Below, one piece after another: positions 35,776 to 44,278 of a stretch of DNA of 64,000 bases. The notes under the pieces are model-generated. The model was given only the letters and a program-made list of their open reading frames with translations. It ran no database searches and was not told the origin of the DNA. The DNA lies in contig NZ_JAEMUI010000008.1 in NCBI RefSeq assembly GCF_016461715.1, forward strand, positions 62,001 to 126,000. Direction: 5' to 3'. The stretch comes from Marinomonas spartinae (lineage in GTDB: Bacteria > Pseudomonadota > Gammaproteobacteria > Pseudomonadales > Marinomonadaceae). Position numbers and translations under genes: made by a program. Numbering within the stretch: the first letter of the stretch is position 1; each line of letters begins with the position of its first letter.

Positions 35776-36554
35776 CCTCACTTATTCAACACAGTGGCAT
35801 TTATCAAGGGATGGTGCGTCATCGTCGCTTCGCTCCCCGCCATCATGAATTTCGTTATCAAGTGTTCATGATGTACCTAGATCTGGATGAGTTAGACAGT
35901 GTGCTGTCATTAAGCCCTTGGTGGTCTGCGAAACCTTGGCATTTGGCGCGTTTTAACCGTGCCGATTATTTTGGTGATGCGCAAAGACCACTGAAAACCT
36001 GTGTGTTAGAGAAAGTGAATGAGACGCTAGGGACGAGCTTACAGGGCGCGGTGCGCATGCTCACCAACTGCCGCTATTTCGGGTTCATTATTAACCCCAT
36101 CACTATCTACTACTGCTTTGATGAATATGAGCAATTAAATGCCATGTTGGTAGAAGTGACGAATACGCCTTGGGGAGAACGTATCGCGTATGTCTTATCT
36201 TGTGATCCGAGTCGCAATACGCAACGTATCCAATTTAACAAGCAGATGCATGTGTCGCCATTTCATCCGATGAATCATTTCTATGATTGGCGTAGCTCGA
36301 CCCCCGATAAAAAATTGGCGATCCACATGCAAAATAAAGAACAAAACGAAAATCAGCGCTGTGTGTTTGATGCGACTTTATCGTTAAAACGCATCCCTGT
36401 GACAAGCTCATCATTGGCTCGAGTGTTGTTTCACTACCCCATGATGACGATGAAGGTTGCGGCGGGCATTTATTGGCAAGCCGCTAAACTATGGTGGAAA
36501 CGGGTGCCTTTTTACTCCCATCCAGACGCTCCGTCGGAGAAGGCTCCGAAATAG
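35766..36554 (+). CDS. DUF1365 family protein
   Basis: A 262-residue protein of the DUF1365 family: [29 protein letters not shown] at the N-terminus (residues about 15-43) and [29 protein letters not shown] in the middle. The family is almost always found between an FAD oxidoreductase and a Cfa-like methyltransferase, as here. Function unproven. The gene overlaps the upstream one by 10 bases, so the two are translationally coupled. No signal peptide. Confidence 0.85.
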   Translation: MDVTSLIQHSGIYQGMVRHRRFAPRHHEFRYQVFMMYLDLDELDSVLSLSPWWSAKPWHLARFNRADYFGDAQRPLKTCVLEKVNETLGTSLQGAVRMLTNCRYFGFIINPITIYYCFDEYEQLNAMLVEVTNTPWGERIAYVLSCDPSRNTQRIQFNKQMHVSPFHPMNHFYDWRSSTPDKKLAIHMQNKEQNENQRCVFDATLSLKRIPVTSSSLARVLFHYPMMTMKVAAGIYWQAAKLWWKRVPFYSHPDAPSEKAPK

Positions 36555-36597
36555 AAACGCCCAGCAAAGAAATGGCATTTAACAAGAGGCATGGTGA

Positions 36598-37866
36598 ATG
36601 AGTACAGTGAGTATGAGTAACCAAAAAGTAAAGCGTCGTCCTACTTGGTTTGACGGTATTGCAAAACGCATGGTGTTTGCCATGTTAAATAAATTGGAGG
36701 TCGGCCATTTAACGCTTGAAGATGAAGGCGAGGTGTATGAATTTGGGCAAACAAAGGACAACGCCGATTACATTGCCCATATAAAAGTACATGATAACGG
36801 TGCATATCGTGATATTTGCTTAAACAGTAGCATTGGCTCAGGTGAAGCCTATATGAAAGGCTGGTGGAGCAGCCCTGATATTGTGAGCGTGATTCGCTTG
36901 ATGGTCGCGAACTTAAGCTTGATCAATAAAATGGACGCTAAGAGACCTATTTGGAGCCGACTTGCCGCTAAAATCGCCCATAAACTTAATGCCAATACCC
37001 GACGCGGCTCGAAGAAAAATATTTCTGCCCATTATGACCTTGGCAATGATTTTTTCTCCTTATTTTTAGATCCTACCATGATGTATTCGGCTGCTGTTTA
37101 TCCAGATCGTAACGCCTCGTTGGAGGACGCTGCCACGCACAAGCTGGATCGGATTTGTCAGAAACTGCATTTGAGTGAGCAAGACCATCTGTTAGAAATT
37201 GGTACTGGCTGGGGAGGCATGGCGATTCATGCTGCCAAATATTATGGCTGTAACGTGACCACCACAACTATTTCCCAAGAACAGTATGATTTTGCTAAAG
37301 CACGAGTCGAAGCGGAAGGTTTAAGCGGTCAGATTACCTTATTGCTAAAAGACTACCGTGAACTCACTGGTCAATACGATAAGCTGGTTTCCATTGAAAT
37401 GATTGAAGCCGTTGGTCACGAATATTACGACAGCTATTTCACCAAGTGCAGTGATTTATTAAAGCCGAACGGTGTGATGGTGATTCAGGCAATTACTATT
37501 GCTGATCAGCGCTATGACTACGCGCGCCGTTCTGTGGATTTCATTCAGCGGTATATTTTCCCCGGTGGTTGTTTGCCTTCTAATCAAGTTATTGCTCATA
37601 AAATTGCGCAAAAGACCGATATGCAAATTATCGCTCTAGAGGACATTACAGAGCATTACGCGAAAACCTTGGCCGATTGGCGTGAGCGCTTCCACGCCGC
37701 TCGAAGAGAGGTAATGGATATGGGGTTTGATGACGTTTTTTTCCGTATGTGGGACTTTTACTTTGCCTATTGTGAAGGCGGGTTTAAAGAAAGGGCCATT
37801 AGTACGGGGCAGTTTGTTTTTGCCAAACCAAACTACCGTTTTGCGTTGGCAAATACCGGCCAATAG
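36598..37866 (+). CDS. cfa: Cyclopropane-fatty-acid-synthase-like SAM methyltransferase
   Basis: A 422-residue member of the Cfa/mycolic acid methyltransferase family. It has an N-terminal lipid-binding region, then the SAM site LLEIGTGWGGMAIHAAKYYG (about residue 198) and conserved downstream MIEAVGHEYYDSYF. It adds a methylene or methyl group to an unsaturated acyl chain in phospholipids. In the ChrR regulon of Rhodobacter related proteins methylate vaccenate on the way to furan fatty acids; whether this one makes cyclopropane, methyl or furan chains cannot be read here. Five bases before the next gene. Confidence 0.9.
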   Translation: MSTVSMSNQKVKRRPTWFDGIAKRMVFAMLNKLEVGHLTLEDEGEVYEFGQTKDNADYIAHIKVHDNGAYRDICLNSSIGSGEAYMKGWWSSPDIVSVIRLMVANLSLINKMDAKRPIWSRLAAKIAHKLNANTRRGSKKNISAHYDLGNDFFSLFLDPTMMYSAAVYPDRNASLEDAATHKLDRICQKLHLSEQDHLLEIGTGWGGMAIHAAKYYGCNVTTTTISQEQYDFAKARVEAEGLSGQITLLLKDYRELTGQYDKLVSIEMIEAVGHEYYDSYFTKCSDLLKPNGVMVIQAITIADQRYDYARRSVDFIQRYIFPGGCLPSNQVIAHKIAQKTDMQIIALEDITEHYAKTLADWRERFHAARREVMDMGFDDVFFRMWDFYFAYCEGGFKERAISTGQFVFAKPNYRFALANTGQ

Positions 37867-37871
37867 AGGGC

Positions 37872-38402
37872 ATGATGAAAACCCTATTGCAAGCCATTTT
37901 GTTTCAAGCGACTTGGTTCGCTTGTGTGCTTGGTGGCAGTGTTTATGGGGGATTAGCGACTTTATTGTATTTATTTTTACATGATCATTACTTTTTAAAG
38001 AAACGTAAAGAATGGCAATTGATGCTATTGTTTTTCACCCTGGGTGTCATTGTCGACGGCTTGTTTTTCCACTTCCATGTCTTTTTATCCGCTCATAAAG
38101 AGACCGAGTTAGCGGTGCTTCCACCGCTATGGCTATTATGTTTGTGGATTTGTGTGGCGACCTTGTTTGCTCATAGCTTGTCTTTTTTACAGGGGCGATA
38201 TTGGTTGAGCGCTGGCTTGGGCTTTGTTGGGCCGGTATTGAGCTACCTAACAGGATCGAATATGTCTGATATTGAATTAGCAAAGCCTTTGTGGATAACG
38301 CTGGTCAGCATAGGTGCTGTGTGGTCGCTTATTTTGCCGTTGGGTGTCTTTTTGTGTGATCAATGGGGATTATATTCTAATGAAGGTCGTATTCATGATT
38401 AG
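37872..38402 (+). CDS. DUF2878 family membrane protein
   Basis: A 176-residue protein with about five predicted helices, matching DUF2878 (QAILFQATWFACVLGGSVYG at the N-terminus). The family occurs in the same operon type with Cfa and DUF1365 proteins and has no proven function; it may hold the enzymes at the membrane or handle lipid. Starts five bases after the methyltransferase stop; the downstream gene overlaps its end. Confidence 0.82.
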   Translation: MMKTLLQAILFQATWFACVLGGSVYGGLATLLYLFLHDHYFLKKRKEWQLMLLFFTLGVIVDGLFFHFHVFLSAHKETELAVLPPLWLLCLWICVATLFAHSLSFLQGRYWLSAGLGFVGPVLSYLTGSNMSDIELAKPLWITLVSIGAVWSLILPLGVFLCDQWGLYSNEGRIHD

Positions 38403-39153
38403 GTTATACGCTGGTCGTTTTCGGTTTGTTATTGCCCTTTTGTTAGGGTTGGCAGGTAGTCAGTGGGTATTGGCGGATGCATCTGTGGATCGAGTGGTAG
38501 GTAAAGCCTATGACCTCAAAACAGGAGCATTGTTGTATCGTGAAACCCATACCCTGAACAATGAAATTCAGAATGTGGAATATTCCGAGCCGGATGGTCA
38601 AGTATTCGGCCATAAAAAGATTGACTATAGTCAGTCGAAAACGGCGCCTAGTTATACTCAAGTGAATGAGCGTAATGGCGAGGTTGTAAAAGTGGTCTCT
38701 ACTCCACAAACGATCACCATTTCATATAAAAAGAACCGTGAGTCACAACCTGAAGTGGCTACCTTACAATTTGAACAGGGTGTGCTAGTCGACGCTGGCT
38801 TTAATAATTTCATCAAAGAATACTGGCAGGCACTAAATAACGGCACCAAGATGGATGTGAAATTCGTTGTGCCAAGCCGGCAGACGGAAATTGGCTTCGT
38901 CATTGCTCGCAGCCAGTGTAAACCTGGGACGCAAAAAGGCGCCGAGTGCTTTTCTATGACGCCTCGGGCTTGGTGGGTAAAACTGTTAGTCGACCCCATT
39001 GTCGTTGCCTATGACCCCAGCGATAAACGTTTATTGCGTTACACAGGGCGTGGCAACGTGGCAAACAGAAATGGTGACTACCCAGATGTGGATATCCAAT
39101 ATCAGTACCTAAAAACCCCTGTTAAAGACAGTGATCAAAACGTCACCTATTAG
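38395..39153 (+). CDS. Secreted protein of unknown function in the lipid-modification operon
   Basis: About 252 residues with a signal peptide (MIRLYAGRFRFVIALLLGLA...VLADAS) and no further helix, so periplasmic. The mature part has many beta-strand-like segments (GKAYDLKTGALLYRETHTL, TISYKKNRESQPEVATLQFE) but I cannot assign a family. ATG 38395 overlaps the DUF2878 stop by 8 bases; ATG 38380 is an in-frame alternative. It always-follows context is not claimed; here it follows the Cfa/DUF2878 pair and precedes a DUF3833 lipoprotein. Confidence 0.7.
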   Translation: MIRLYAGRFRFVIALLLGLAGSQWVLADASVDRVVGKAYDLKTGALLYRETHTLNNEIQNVEYSEPDGQVFGHKKIDYSQSKTAPSYTQVNERNGEVVKVVSTPQTITISYKKNRESQPEVATLQFEQGVLVDAGFNNFIKEYWQALNNGTKMDVKFVVPSRQTEIGFVIARSQCKPGTQKGAECFSMTPRAWWVKLLVDPIVVAYDPSDKRLLRYTGRGNVANRNGDYPDVDIQYQYLKTPVKDSDQNVTY

Positions 39154-39177
39154 GTAGGAGTCGAAGTAGGAGTCGAA
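39154..39177 (+). repeat. Perfect tandem duplication of a 12-mer
   Basis: GTAGGAGTCGAA occurs twice without interruption (39154-39165, 39166-39177), directly after a stop codon. It includes GGAG-like sequence but the next start is at 39213. Looks like a recent slippage duplication. Confidence 0.85.
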
Positions 39178-39212
39178 GGTGAACATTCAACTTACCCAGC
39201 AAGGAGAGAGAC

Positions 39213-39788
39213 ATGGTGCAAGTTATTGCCAGAACGTTAATAAACAAAAAATGGCGAGTTTGCTTTTGGCTATTGGCTTTAGGGATGTTGAATGCTTGCT
39301 CAAGCCCAAATGTAGCGCTTTATGCGAAAAATAAACCAGAATTCAAATTACAACAGTTCTTTAATGGGCCCTTAACGGCCCATGGCATTGTAAAAAATCG
39401 CAGTGGTGAGGTGATCCGTTACTTTAATGCGGATCTTGTTGGCTCATGGAACAATGGCGTGGGGACGTTAAAGGAGCATTTCCTTTTTAATGATGGGGAA
39501 AAACAGCAACGCACTTGGACGCTCACTCCCACAAAAAATGGTAAATATGAATCGTCGGCCGGTGATGTTGTTGGGAAAGGGTCGTTAAACATGGCTGGCA
39601 ATGCGCTCTTTATGAAATACGTTCTGCAAGTGCCCTATGATGGTGATGTGATCAATGTCAATGTGGATGATCGCATGTATATGGTGAATCCAAACGTGGT
39701 GATCAACGAATCCGTGTTGAGTAAGTTTGGCTTTGATGTTGGTTATCTTACCCTAGTGATTGAGAAAAGAGCGTCACCGGAATCCTAG
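39213..39788 (+). CDS. DUF3833 family lipoprotein
   Basis: A 191-residue outer-membrane or periplasmic lipoprotein: signal ending LNACSS (lipid Cys about residue 29), then the DUF3833 domain (KPEFKLQQFFNGPLTAHGIVKNRSGEVIRYF...). DUF3833 proteins occur next to Cfa/DUF2878 genes in many proteobacteria. AAGGAG precedes the ATG. Last gene of the operon. Function unknown; a role in handling modified fatty acids is a guess. Confidence 0.84.
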   Translation: MVQVIARTLINKKWRVCFWLLALGMLNACSSPNVALYAKNKPEFKLQQFFNGPLTAHGIVKNRSGEVIRYFNADLVGSWNNGVGTLKEHFLFNDGEKQQRTWTLTPTKNGKYESSAGDVVGKGSLNMAGNALFMKYVLQVPYDGDVINVNVDDRMYMVNPNVVINESVLSKFGFDVGYLTLVIEKRASPES

Positions 39789-40215
39789 AGTGAATAACTG
39801 ATTTATTAAAAATTTACTATTGGTTTTATAATATTAATCTATTTTTTCTTTTATTGTGCGGGCGCTATAGTTAACTTAGCACTCAAGGAAGAGTGTAAGT
39901 GATTACCAACAATTATCACTGGCGGTTTGATGATAGCTAATTTTGCATTCAGCTTCATTCGCACAATCTAAGAAAATGGATGTCGTCAAAACAAAGTGGC
40001 ACGATGGTTTGTTTTGACGTTAGTTATTGGAAAGCCTTGCAATGTATAATAAAAGGCCACCTCTAGGGTTATAATGCTCTCTTAAAGAAAGTATTACTCC
40101 CTTTAGGTGGCTTTTTATTGGCACGCTACTGCTTAAAATTGTATTTGCCTCCGCCTTCTCTTATCCTTGCTGCGTTGTATCCTATGTTTCTCTTTTTTCT
40201 GATGAAAGGCGTGTA
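39789..40215. other. Intergenic region with two hairpins, possible small RNA
   Basis: 427 bases without a protein gene. At 39984-39995 and 40008-40019 are perfect 12-bp arms (CGTCAAAACAAA / TTTGTTTTGACG) with a 12-base loop. TATAAT at 40045-40050 is followed at once by a long imperfect hairpin (40051-40115) ending in a T-run. This could be a short regulatory RNA or the operon's terminator region. Confidence 0.45.
40051..40118 (+). terminator. Long hairpin with T-run, terminator or small RNA
   Basis: GCCACCT (40056-40062) pairs with AGGTGGC (40105-40111); outside it AAAA pairs with TTTT with one bulged G; inside it AGGG (40065-40068) pairs with CCCT (40099-40102), and the loop can fold further (AATGCTCTCT with AGAAAGTATT). 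CTTTTTATT follows. It has the form of a strong rho-independent terminator, with TATAAT immediately upstream. Confidence 0.6.
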
Positions 40216-40569
40216 ATGGCCACTCTTGTGTTTCGACTTAAATTTGTGCCTGAAGAGGAGGCGGATGATATCCGTCAACTGCTAGCAGAGCACGACATTC
40301 CATTTTATGAAACCTCTGCAGGACGCTGGCAGATCTCTTTAGCAGGAATATGGGTGAGAGATAAGGAACAAGCACAGAAAGCCTTGGTGCTGATACGAGA
40401 AGATCAGATCAAGCGCATGAGTAATCGACCACCACCAACTATGTGGGATTGGATTCTGGGTTATTGTCAGCATGCTCGACAAAACCCTGCGGAAAGTATC
40501 TTTACCTTTATTAGTGTGATTTTGGTGCTTGCGTTGACGATCTTACCTTTTTGGGCGTTACTCAAATAA
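40216..40569 (+). CDS. DUF6164 family protein
   Basis: A 117-residue protein: an N-terminal soluble part (LVFRLKFVPEEEADDIRQLLAEHDIPFYETSAGRW) resembling ferredoxin-like signal-transducing folds and DUF6164, then one C-terminal helix (FTFISVILVLALTILPFWALL) as membrane anchor. No known function. It is a single gene, convergent with a CBS protein gene. The long hairpin upstream ends about 100 bases before its start. Confidence 0.72.
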   Translation: MATLVFRLKFVPEEEADDIRQLLAEHDIPFYETSAGRWQISLAGIWVRDKEQAQKALVLIREDQIKRMSNRPPPTMWDWILGYCQHARQNPAESIFTFISVILVLALTILPFWALLK

Positions 40570-40629
40570 TCGTTTAAGAGCCTTTATCGCCCTTTCATGT
40601 GTTGTGAGTGTGCGACTTATCTGAGCCAT

Positions 40630-41046
40630 TTAGACAGGCACACATTTTTCCTGACTGTGTATCAGTGCTTTGGTGACTTGTCGACGGGTTATGATGCCGA
40701 TTAAGCGATTATCTTCTATTACTGGGTAAATTTTTGGTTTGGCTTCAACCATCAATTTTGCCACTTGTAATACATGATCGTTCGGGTTGACCGTCAGTAC
40801 CTCACTTTGCATGACATCGCCCACTCGCCTTGGTTCGTCGCAATAGTAGGCGCTTTGCACTAGGGAAGGAAGCATGTCCTGCTCCGAGACGAAACCGATC
40901 AATTGCCCATAGTTATCGGCCACAGGAGCCCCAGATAACTTATGTTGAGCCAATCCTAATACACACTGCGTGATGCTGGTTTCTGGATGCACAAAAAACG
41001 CACCTCGCGACATCACATCTTTGACTAGCAGCGTTTTCTCCTTCAT
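40630..41046 (-). CDS. Two-CBS-domain protein
   Basis: A 138-residue protein made of two CBS domains (about 10-65 and 75-132): VKDVMSRGAFFVHPETSITQ, HKLSGAPVADNYGQLIGFVSEQD, then VGDVMQSEVLTVNPNDHV and YPVIEDNRLIGIITRRQ. Such pairs bind adenosine nucleotides or SAM and act as energy or metabolite sensors. ATG 41046 follows AGGAGA by about 6 bases; an upstream frame to 41070 is not needed. Partner unknown. Confidence 0.85.
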   Translation of the reverse strand: MKEKTLLVKDVMSRGAFFVHPETSITQCVLGLAQHKLSGAPVADNYGQLIGFVSEQDMLPSLVQSAYYCDEPRRVGDVMQSEVLTVNPNDHVLQVAKLMVEAKPKIYPVIEDNRLIGIITRRQVTKALIHSQEKCVPV

Positions 41047-41173
41047 ACGATTCTCCTTGCGACTCAGCACAAAACGATTTTGTTGCTCCTTTCAGTCTAG
41101 TGGTGAATGCTTTATCCCGCTCTGTTCATCGTGATAAAAATTGTTGTTTTTCTTTAACATTTTGTTGTCTTTG

Positions 41174-42124
41174 TTAACTGGTGATGAGTGTGCGTTTGCG
41201 TCGTGCCATGGACACGCTTAAAAACTGTACACTGATGGCGCTGGCCACGACCATCAACATCCCAAATAAGCTCAGTGCATCTGCATGAGATGAGGTGATA
41301 AGTGAAGGCCACCAGCCGAATAACACACACAATTCGGTTAATACAAACGCCGTAACAGGGGTGAGGGCGATGGCGGCGCTTACCTGTACCGTTTGCCAGT
41401 AGCGTAATGCCTGGGCGAATGCGCCATAGGCAATCAAGGTGTTGAGACAGCAAAATCCTGTTACCAGCCAATCGCTTAGCGAAATGCCAGAGAACTGGCT
41501 TGGGGAAGTAAAGGGCAACATCACAATGGCAGCATAGACATAGACCCCCAATAGAATATTGGAAGGCGATAAGCGGTTAAATAACGATTTTTGGAGCAAG
41601 GCGTAGATGGACCAAGCCATGGCGGAGACCTGTATGATGGCAAAGCCTATCCAAATGGTATCGGCCTGCTGTGTACCAAAAACAGGATGGAAGAAGGTCA
41701 GCATGCCGATGCCCAAGGTAAGAAAACACAACCACTGTAACCCACTGACTTTTTCTTTGAGAAAGAAAAGACCGCCCAGTGCGAGAAACAAGGGAGCAAA
41801 CTGAAAACTCAATTGTGCCGAACCTGGCAGTAAATACCGTAAGCTCCAAGCAAAGCTGGTGTAATTGACAATCAAAAAACTGCCAGTGGCGATGAGTCTG
41901 CCGTAATCGCGGCGTGTTAAGTGGCGAAACTCAGACAGTTTACCTCGTTGCCATTGCCACAAGCCAAGAACAACGCCCGCCACGCAAAAACGTAGCCAAG
42001 TCAAGGTAATGGGATCAGCAAATCCCGAGGTGAGCTTAAGTGCAATCGCCAGCATGCCCCAAAATAGAACGGTAATAACGCTGAAAAAAAGTCCATATAA
42101 AAAAAGCTGTTTTGGCGTTTGCAT
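41174..42124 (-). CDS. EamA/DMT family exporter
   Basis: A 316-residue inner-membrane protein with ten helices and two EamA repeats. It begins LFLYGLFFSVITVLFWGMLAIALKLTSGFADP and has the GSAQLSFQFAPLFLALGGLFFLKE turn between helices. It is divergent from a LysR gene with an inverted repeat in the shared region, so the pair looks like a regulator and its exporter. Substrate unknown. A CBS gene lies downstream on the same strand after 127 bases. Confidence 0.85.
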   Translation of the reverse strand: MQTPKQLFLYGLFFSVITVLFWGMLAIALKLTSGFADPITLTWLRFCVAGVVLGLWQWQRGKLSEFRHLTRRDYGRLIATGSFLIVNYTSFAWSLRYLLPGSAQLSFQFAPLFLALGGLFFLKEKVSGLQWLCFLTLGIGMLTFFHPVFGTQQADTIWIGFAIIQVSAMAWSIYALLQKSLFNRLSPSNILLGVYVYAAIVMLPFTSPSQFSGISLSDWLVTGFCCLNTLIAYGAFAQALRYWQTVQVSAAIALTPVTAFVLTELCVLFGWWPSLITSSHADALSLFGMLMVVASAISVQFLSVSMARRKRTLITS

Positions 42125-42200
42125 TGGGGATTCCTGGTTGGCGAAGTGTCAGCAATGTTCTTTTATCGCCATCATGGCTTTGTTTATCGATGAAATCCAA

Positions 42201-42226
42201 TGCATAATTGGGCTAACTATTATGCA
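42201..42226. promoter_or_regulatory. Probable LysR operator between divergent genes
   Basis: TGCATAAT (42201-42208) and ATTATGCA (42219-42226), perfect 8-bp arms with a 10-base spacer, 18 bases before the LysR start. It is in the 120-base region shared with the EamA exporter. Location and symmetry fit a regulator site. Confidence 0.5.
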
Positions 42227-42244
42227 TAAATCGGGTTTTACTCA

Positions 42245-43177
42245 ATGCTCTCGAACGCCTTACAACAACTGGACTTAAAAACACTGACAGGGCTGTTGTA
42301 TTTGTTGGAGGAGCGGCATGTTGGTCGAGCCGCCACACGACTTAATTTGAGTCAATCGGCGATGAGTCGCTTATTGAACCGTTTACGGGAGGCGTTTGAT
42401 GATCCTTTGTTTATTCGTACCGCTCAAGCCATGGTGCCCACCGCTAAAGCGATGACCTTGGAAGCGCCGATCAGGCAAATGCTACAAAAAATAGCCAGCT
42501 TAGACGAAAGCGGTGCGTTTTCCCCCCATACTAGTGAACGAGTGTTTCGTCTGCAAACCACCCATTATCAAGCGCAAGCTTATGTTCCCGCGATTGCTGA
42601 GCGCTTTTATCAAGCTGCGCCTCATGCCATATTAGAAACCAGCACTCTCACAGAGGCGAGTTTATTAAGCCAAGCACAAACTCGCGTGGACGTGGTGTTG
42701 TGCAGTGAATATGTGCAAGTGCCGACTTACTTTGAAACCAAGCTACTGGGTTATGAAACGTTTCGTTGTTTGATGGCGAAAGATCATCCATTGGCGATAC
42801 AGGACTGCATTAGCATGGACGATTATTTGGCCTATTCACATGTACTGGTCACCATGGGAGGTTCTGGATGGGTAATCAGTGACAGTGTGTTAGGGGAGCG
42901 TGCTCAAGAACGACGTTTTGCTTTGCGTACGCCTTATTTTCTTGCCGCATTAGAAGCCGTTGGTAGGACGCAGCTTCTGATGAGTACCAGTGGTCTGTTG
43001 CCCGAGCGTTTTCGAGAACAGTTTGGCTTGGTTATGAAGCCTTTGCCCGTTGCGTTTCCCGATATTCGCTATTTTATTGGTTGGTCAAAATTTGTCTCTC
43101 AAGATCCTGCGGCCACTTGGTTTCGCCAGCTGGTGAGGGAGGTGGCAACCAGCTTGATTCCTTACCCTGAATTGTAA
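42245..43177 (+). CDS. LysR family transcriptional regulator
   Basis: A 310-residue LysR-type protein: HTH (about 8-66, VGRAATRLNLSQSAMSRLLNRLREAFDDPLFIRTAQAM, the NodD/LeuO-like version) and a ligand-binding domain. Divergent from an EamA exporter, with a dyad in between, which suggests control of that exporter. ATG 42245 is the first start in frame. Inducer unknown. The next gene on the same strand is rlmF, 84 bases away. Confidence 0.88.
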   Translation: MLSNALQQLDLKTLTGLLYLLEERHVGRAATRLNLSQSAMSRLLNRLREAFDDPLFIRTAQAMVPTAKAMTLEAPIRQMLQKIASLDESGAFSPHTSERVFRLQTTHYQAQAYVPAIAERFYQAAPHAILETSTLTEASLLSQAQTRVDVVLCSEYVQVPTYFETKLLGYETFRCLMAKDHPLAIQDCISMDDYLAYSHVLVTMGGSGWVISDSVLGERAQERRFALRTPYFLAALEAVGRTQLLMSTSGLLPERFREQFGLVMKPLPVAFPDIRYFIGWSKFVSQDPAATWFRQLVREVATSLIPYPEL

Positions 43178-43261
43178 GAGGTGAGAGGGATTTAAGGCCG
43201 CCTTTCCCTGTACGGGGCAATTTCGGGTATACTGATTCTTTGTTCCAGTATTGACGGTATT

Positions 43262-44248
43262 ATGGCGTTTTCGAAAAACAAATCTTTATCGGGTAAACGT
43301 TCGAATAAGTTAGAACTGCACCCTCGCAATCCTCATCAGGCGCGTTATAACTTTGCGTTACTTGCTGACTCGTGCCCTGAGTTAGCTCCCTTTGTTCGAC
43401 TGAATCAATACGGCAATGAGTCCATCGATTTTGCCAATCCCGAAGCAGTAAAAATGCTTAATCGCGCCTTGTTGAATCACTTTTATGGAGTGTCGTTCTG
43501 GGATATCCCACCAGGGTATCTTTGTCCGCCAATTCCCGGGCGGGCAGATTATATTCATTATCTGGCGGATTTACTGGCAGCAAGCAATAACGGTGTGGTA
43601 CCACGAGGCAAAGGCGTTAAGGTATTGGATGTGGGGGTGGGCGCCAATTGTGTGTACCCCATTATTGGTCACCAAGAATACGGCTGGCAATTTGTCGGCT
43701 CCGATGTGAACCCTGTGGCCGTTGCCACCTCGGAAACCATCGTAAAATCCAACTCTTGTCTAAAAGGCGTGGTCAGCATCCGTCAGCAATCCCAGCCAAG
43801 TAAATTATTTGATGGTATTTGGCACGACGAAGAGCGCTTTGATCTTGTGCTTTGTAATCCGCCATTTCATACCAGCGAGTCGGCTATGGCTGGGGAAACT
43901 AAACGCAAATGGCGTGGTGTGAAAGGTGAAGCACCCAAAACAGAAAAGCCTGTGTTGAATTTTGGTGGCACGGCGGCTGAATTATGGTGTGAAGGCGGTG
44001 AGGCGGGTTTTGTCTCGCGCATGGTCAAAGAAAGTGTGCAATACGCTGATCGCTGTTTTTGGTTTACCTCCTTGGTAGCACGGCAGAGTCATCTAGAGTC
44101 AATTTATCGAGTATTAAAAGACGTTGGCGCGACCCAAGTGCGCACCATTAAAATGGCACAGGGTCAAAAAGTCAGTCGGTTTGTCGCCTGGAGCTTTTTG
44201 GATGGGAGTCAAATGGCGTATTGGCAAGACAATTACTGGAAAAGCTAA
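43262..44248 (+). CDS. rlmF: 23S rRNA (adenine(1618)-N6)-methyltransferase RlmF
   Basis: A 328-residue SAM-dependent methyltransferase modifying A1618 of 23S rRNA. The N-terminus LHPRNPHQARYNFALLADSCPELAPFVRLNQYG and the catalytic NPPF motif in LVLCNPPFHTSESAMAGETKRKWRG are typical of RlmF/YbiN. SAM site: VLDVGVGANCVYPIIG. Cytoplasmic. It ends 30 bases before the convergent psuG stop. Confidence 0.93.
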   Translation: MAFSKNKSLSGKRSNKLELHPRNPHQARYNFALLADSCPELAPFVRLNQYGNESIDFANPEAVKMLNRALLNHFYGVSFWDIPPGYLCPPIPGRADYIHYLADLLAASNNGVVPRGKGVKVLDVGVGANCVYPIIGHQEYGWQFVGSDVNPVAVATSETIVKSNSCLKGVVSIRQQSQPSKLFDGIWHDEERFDLVLCNPPFHTSESAMAGETKRKWRGVKGEAPKTEKPVLNFGGTAAELWCEGGEAGFVSRMVKESVQYADRCFWFTSLVARQSHLESIYRVLKDVGATQVRTIKMAQGQKVSRFVAWSFLDGSQMAYWQDNYWKS

Positions 44249-44278
44249 TGGTCTTGCCGAGTCGATAAATGGGAGTGT

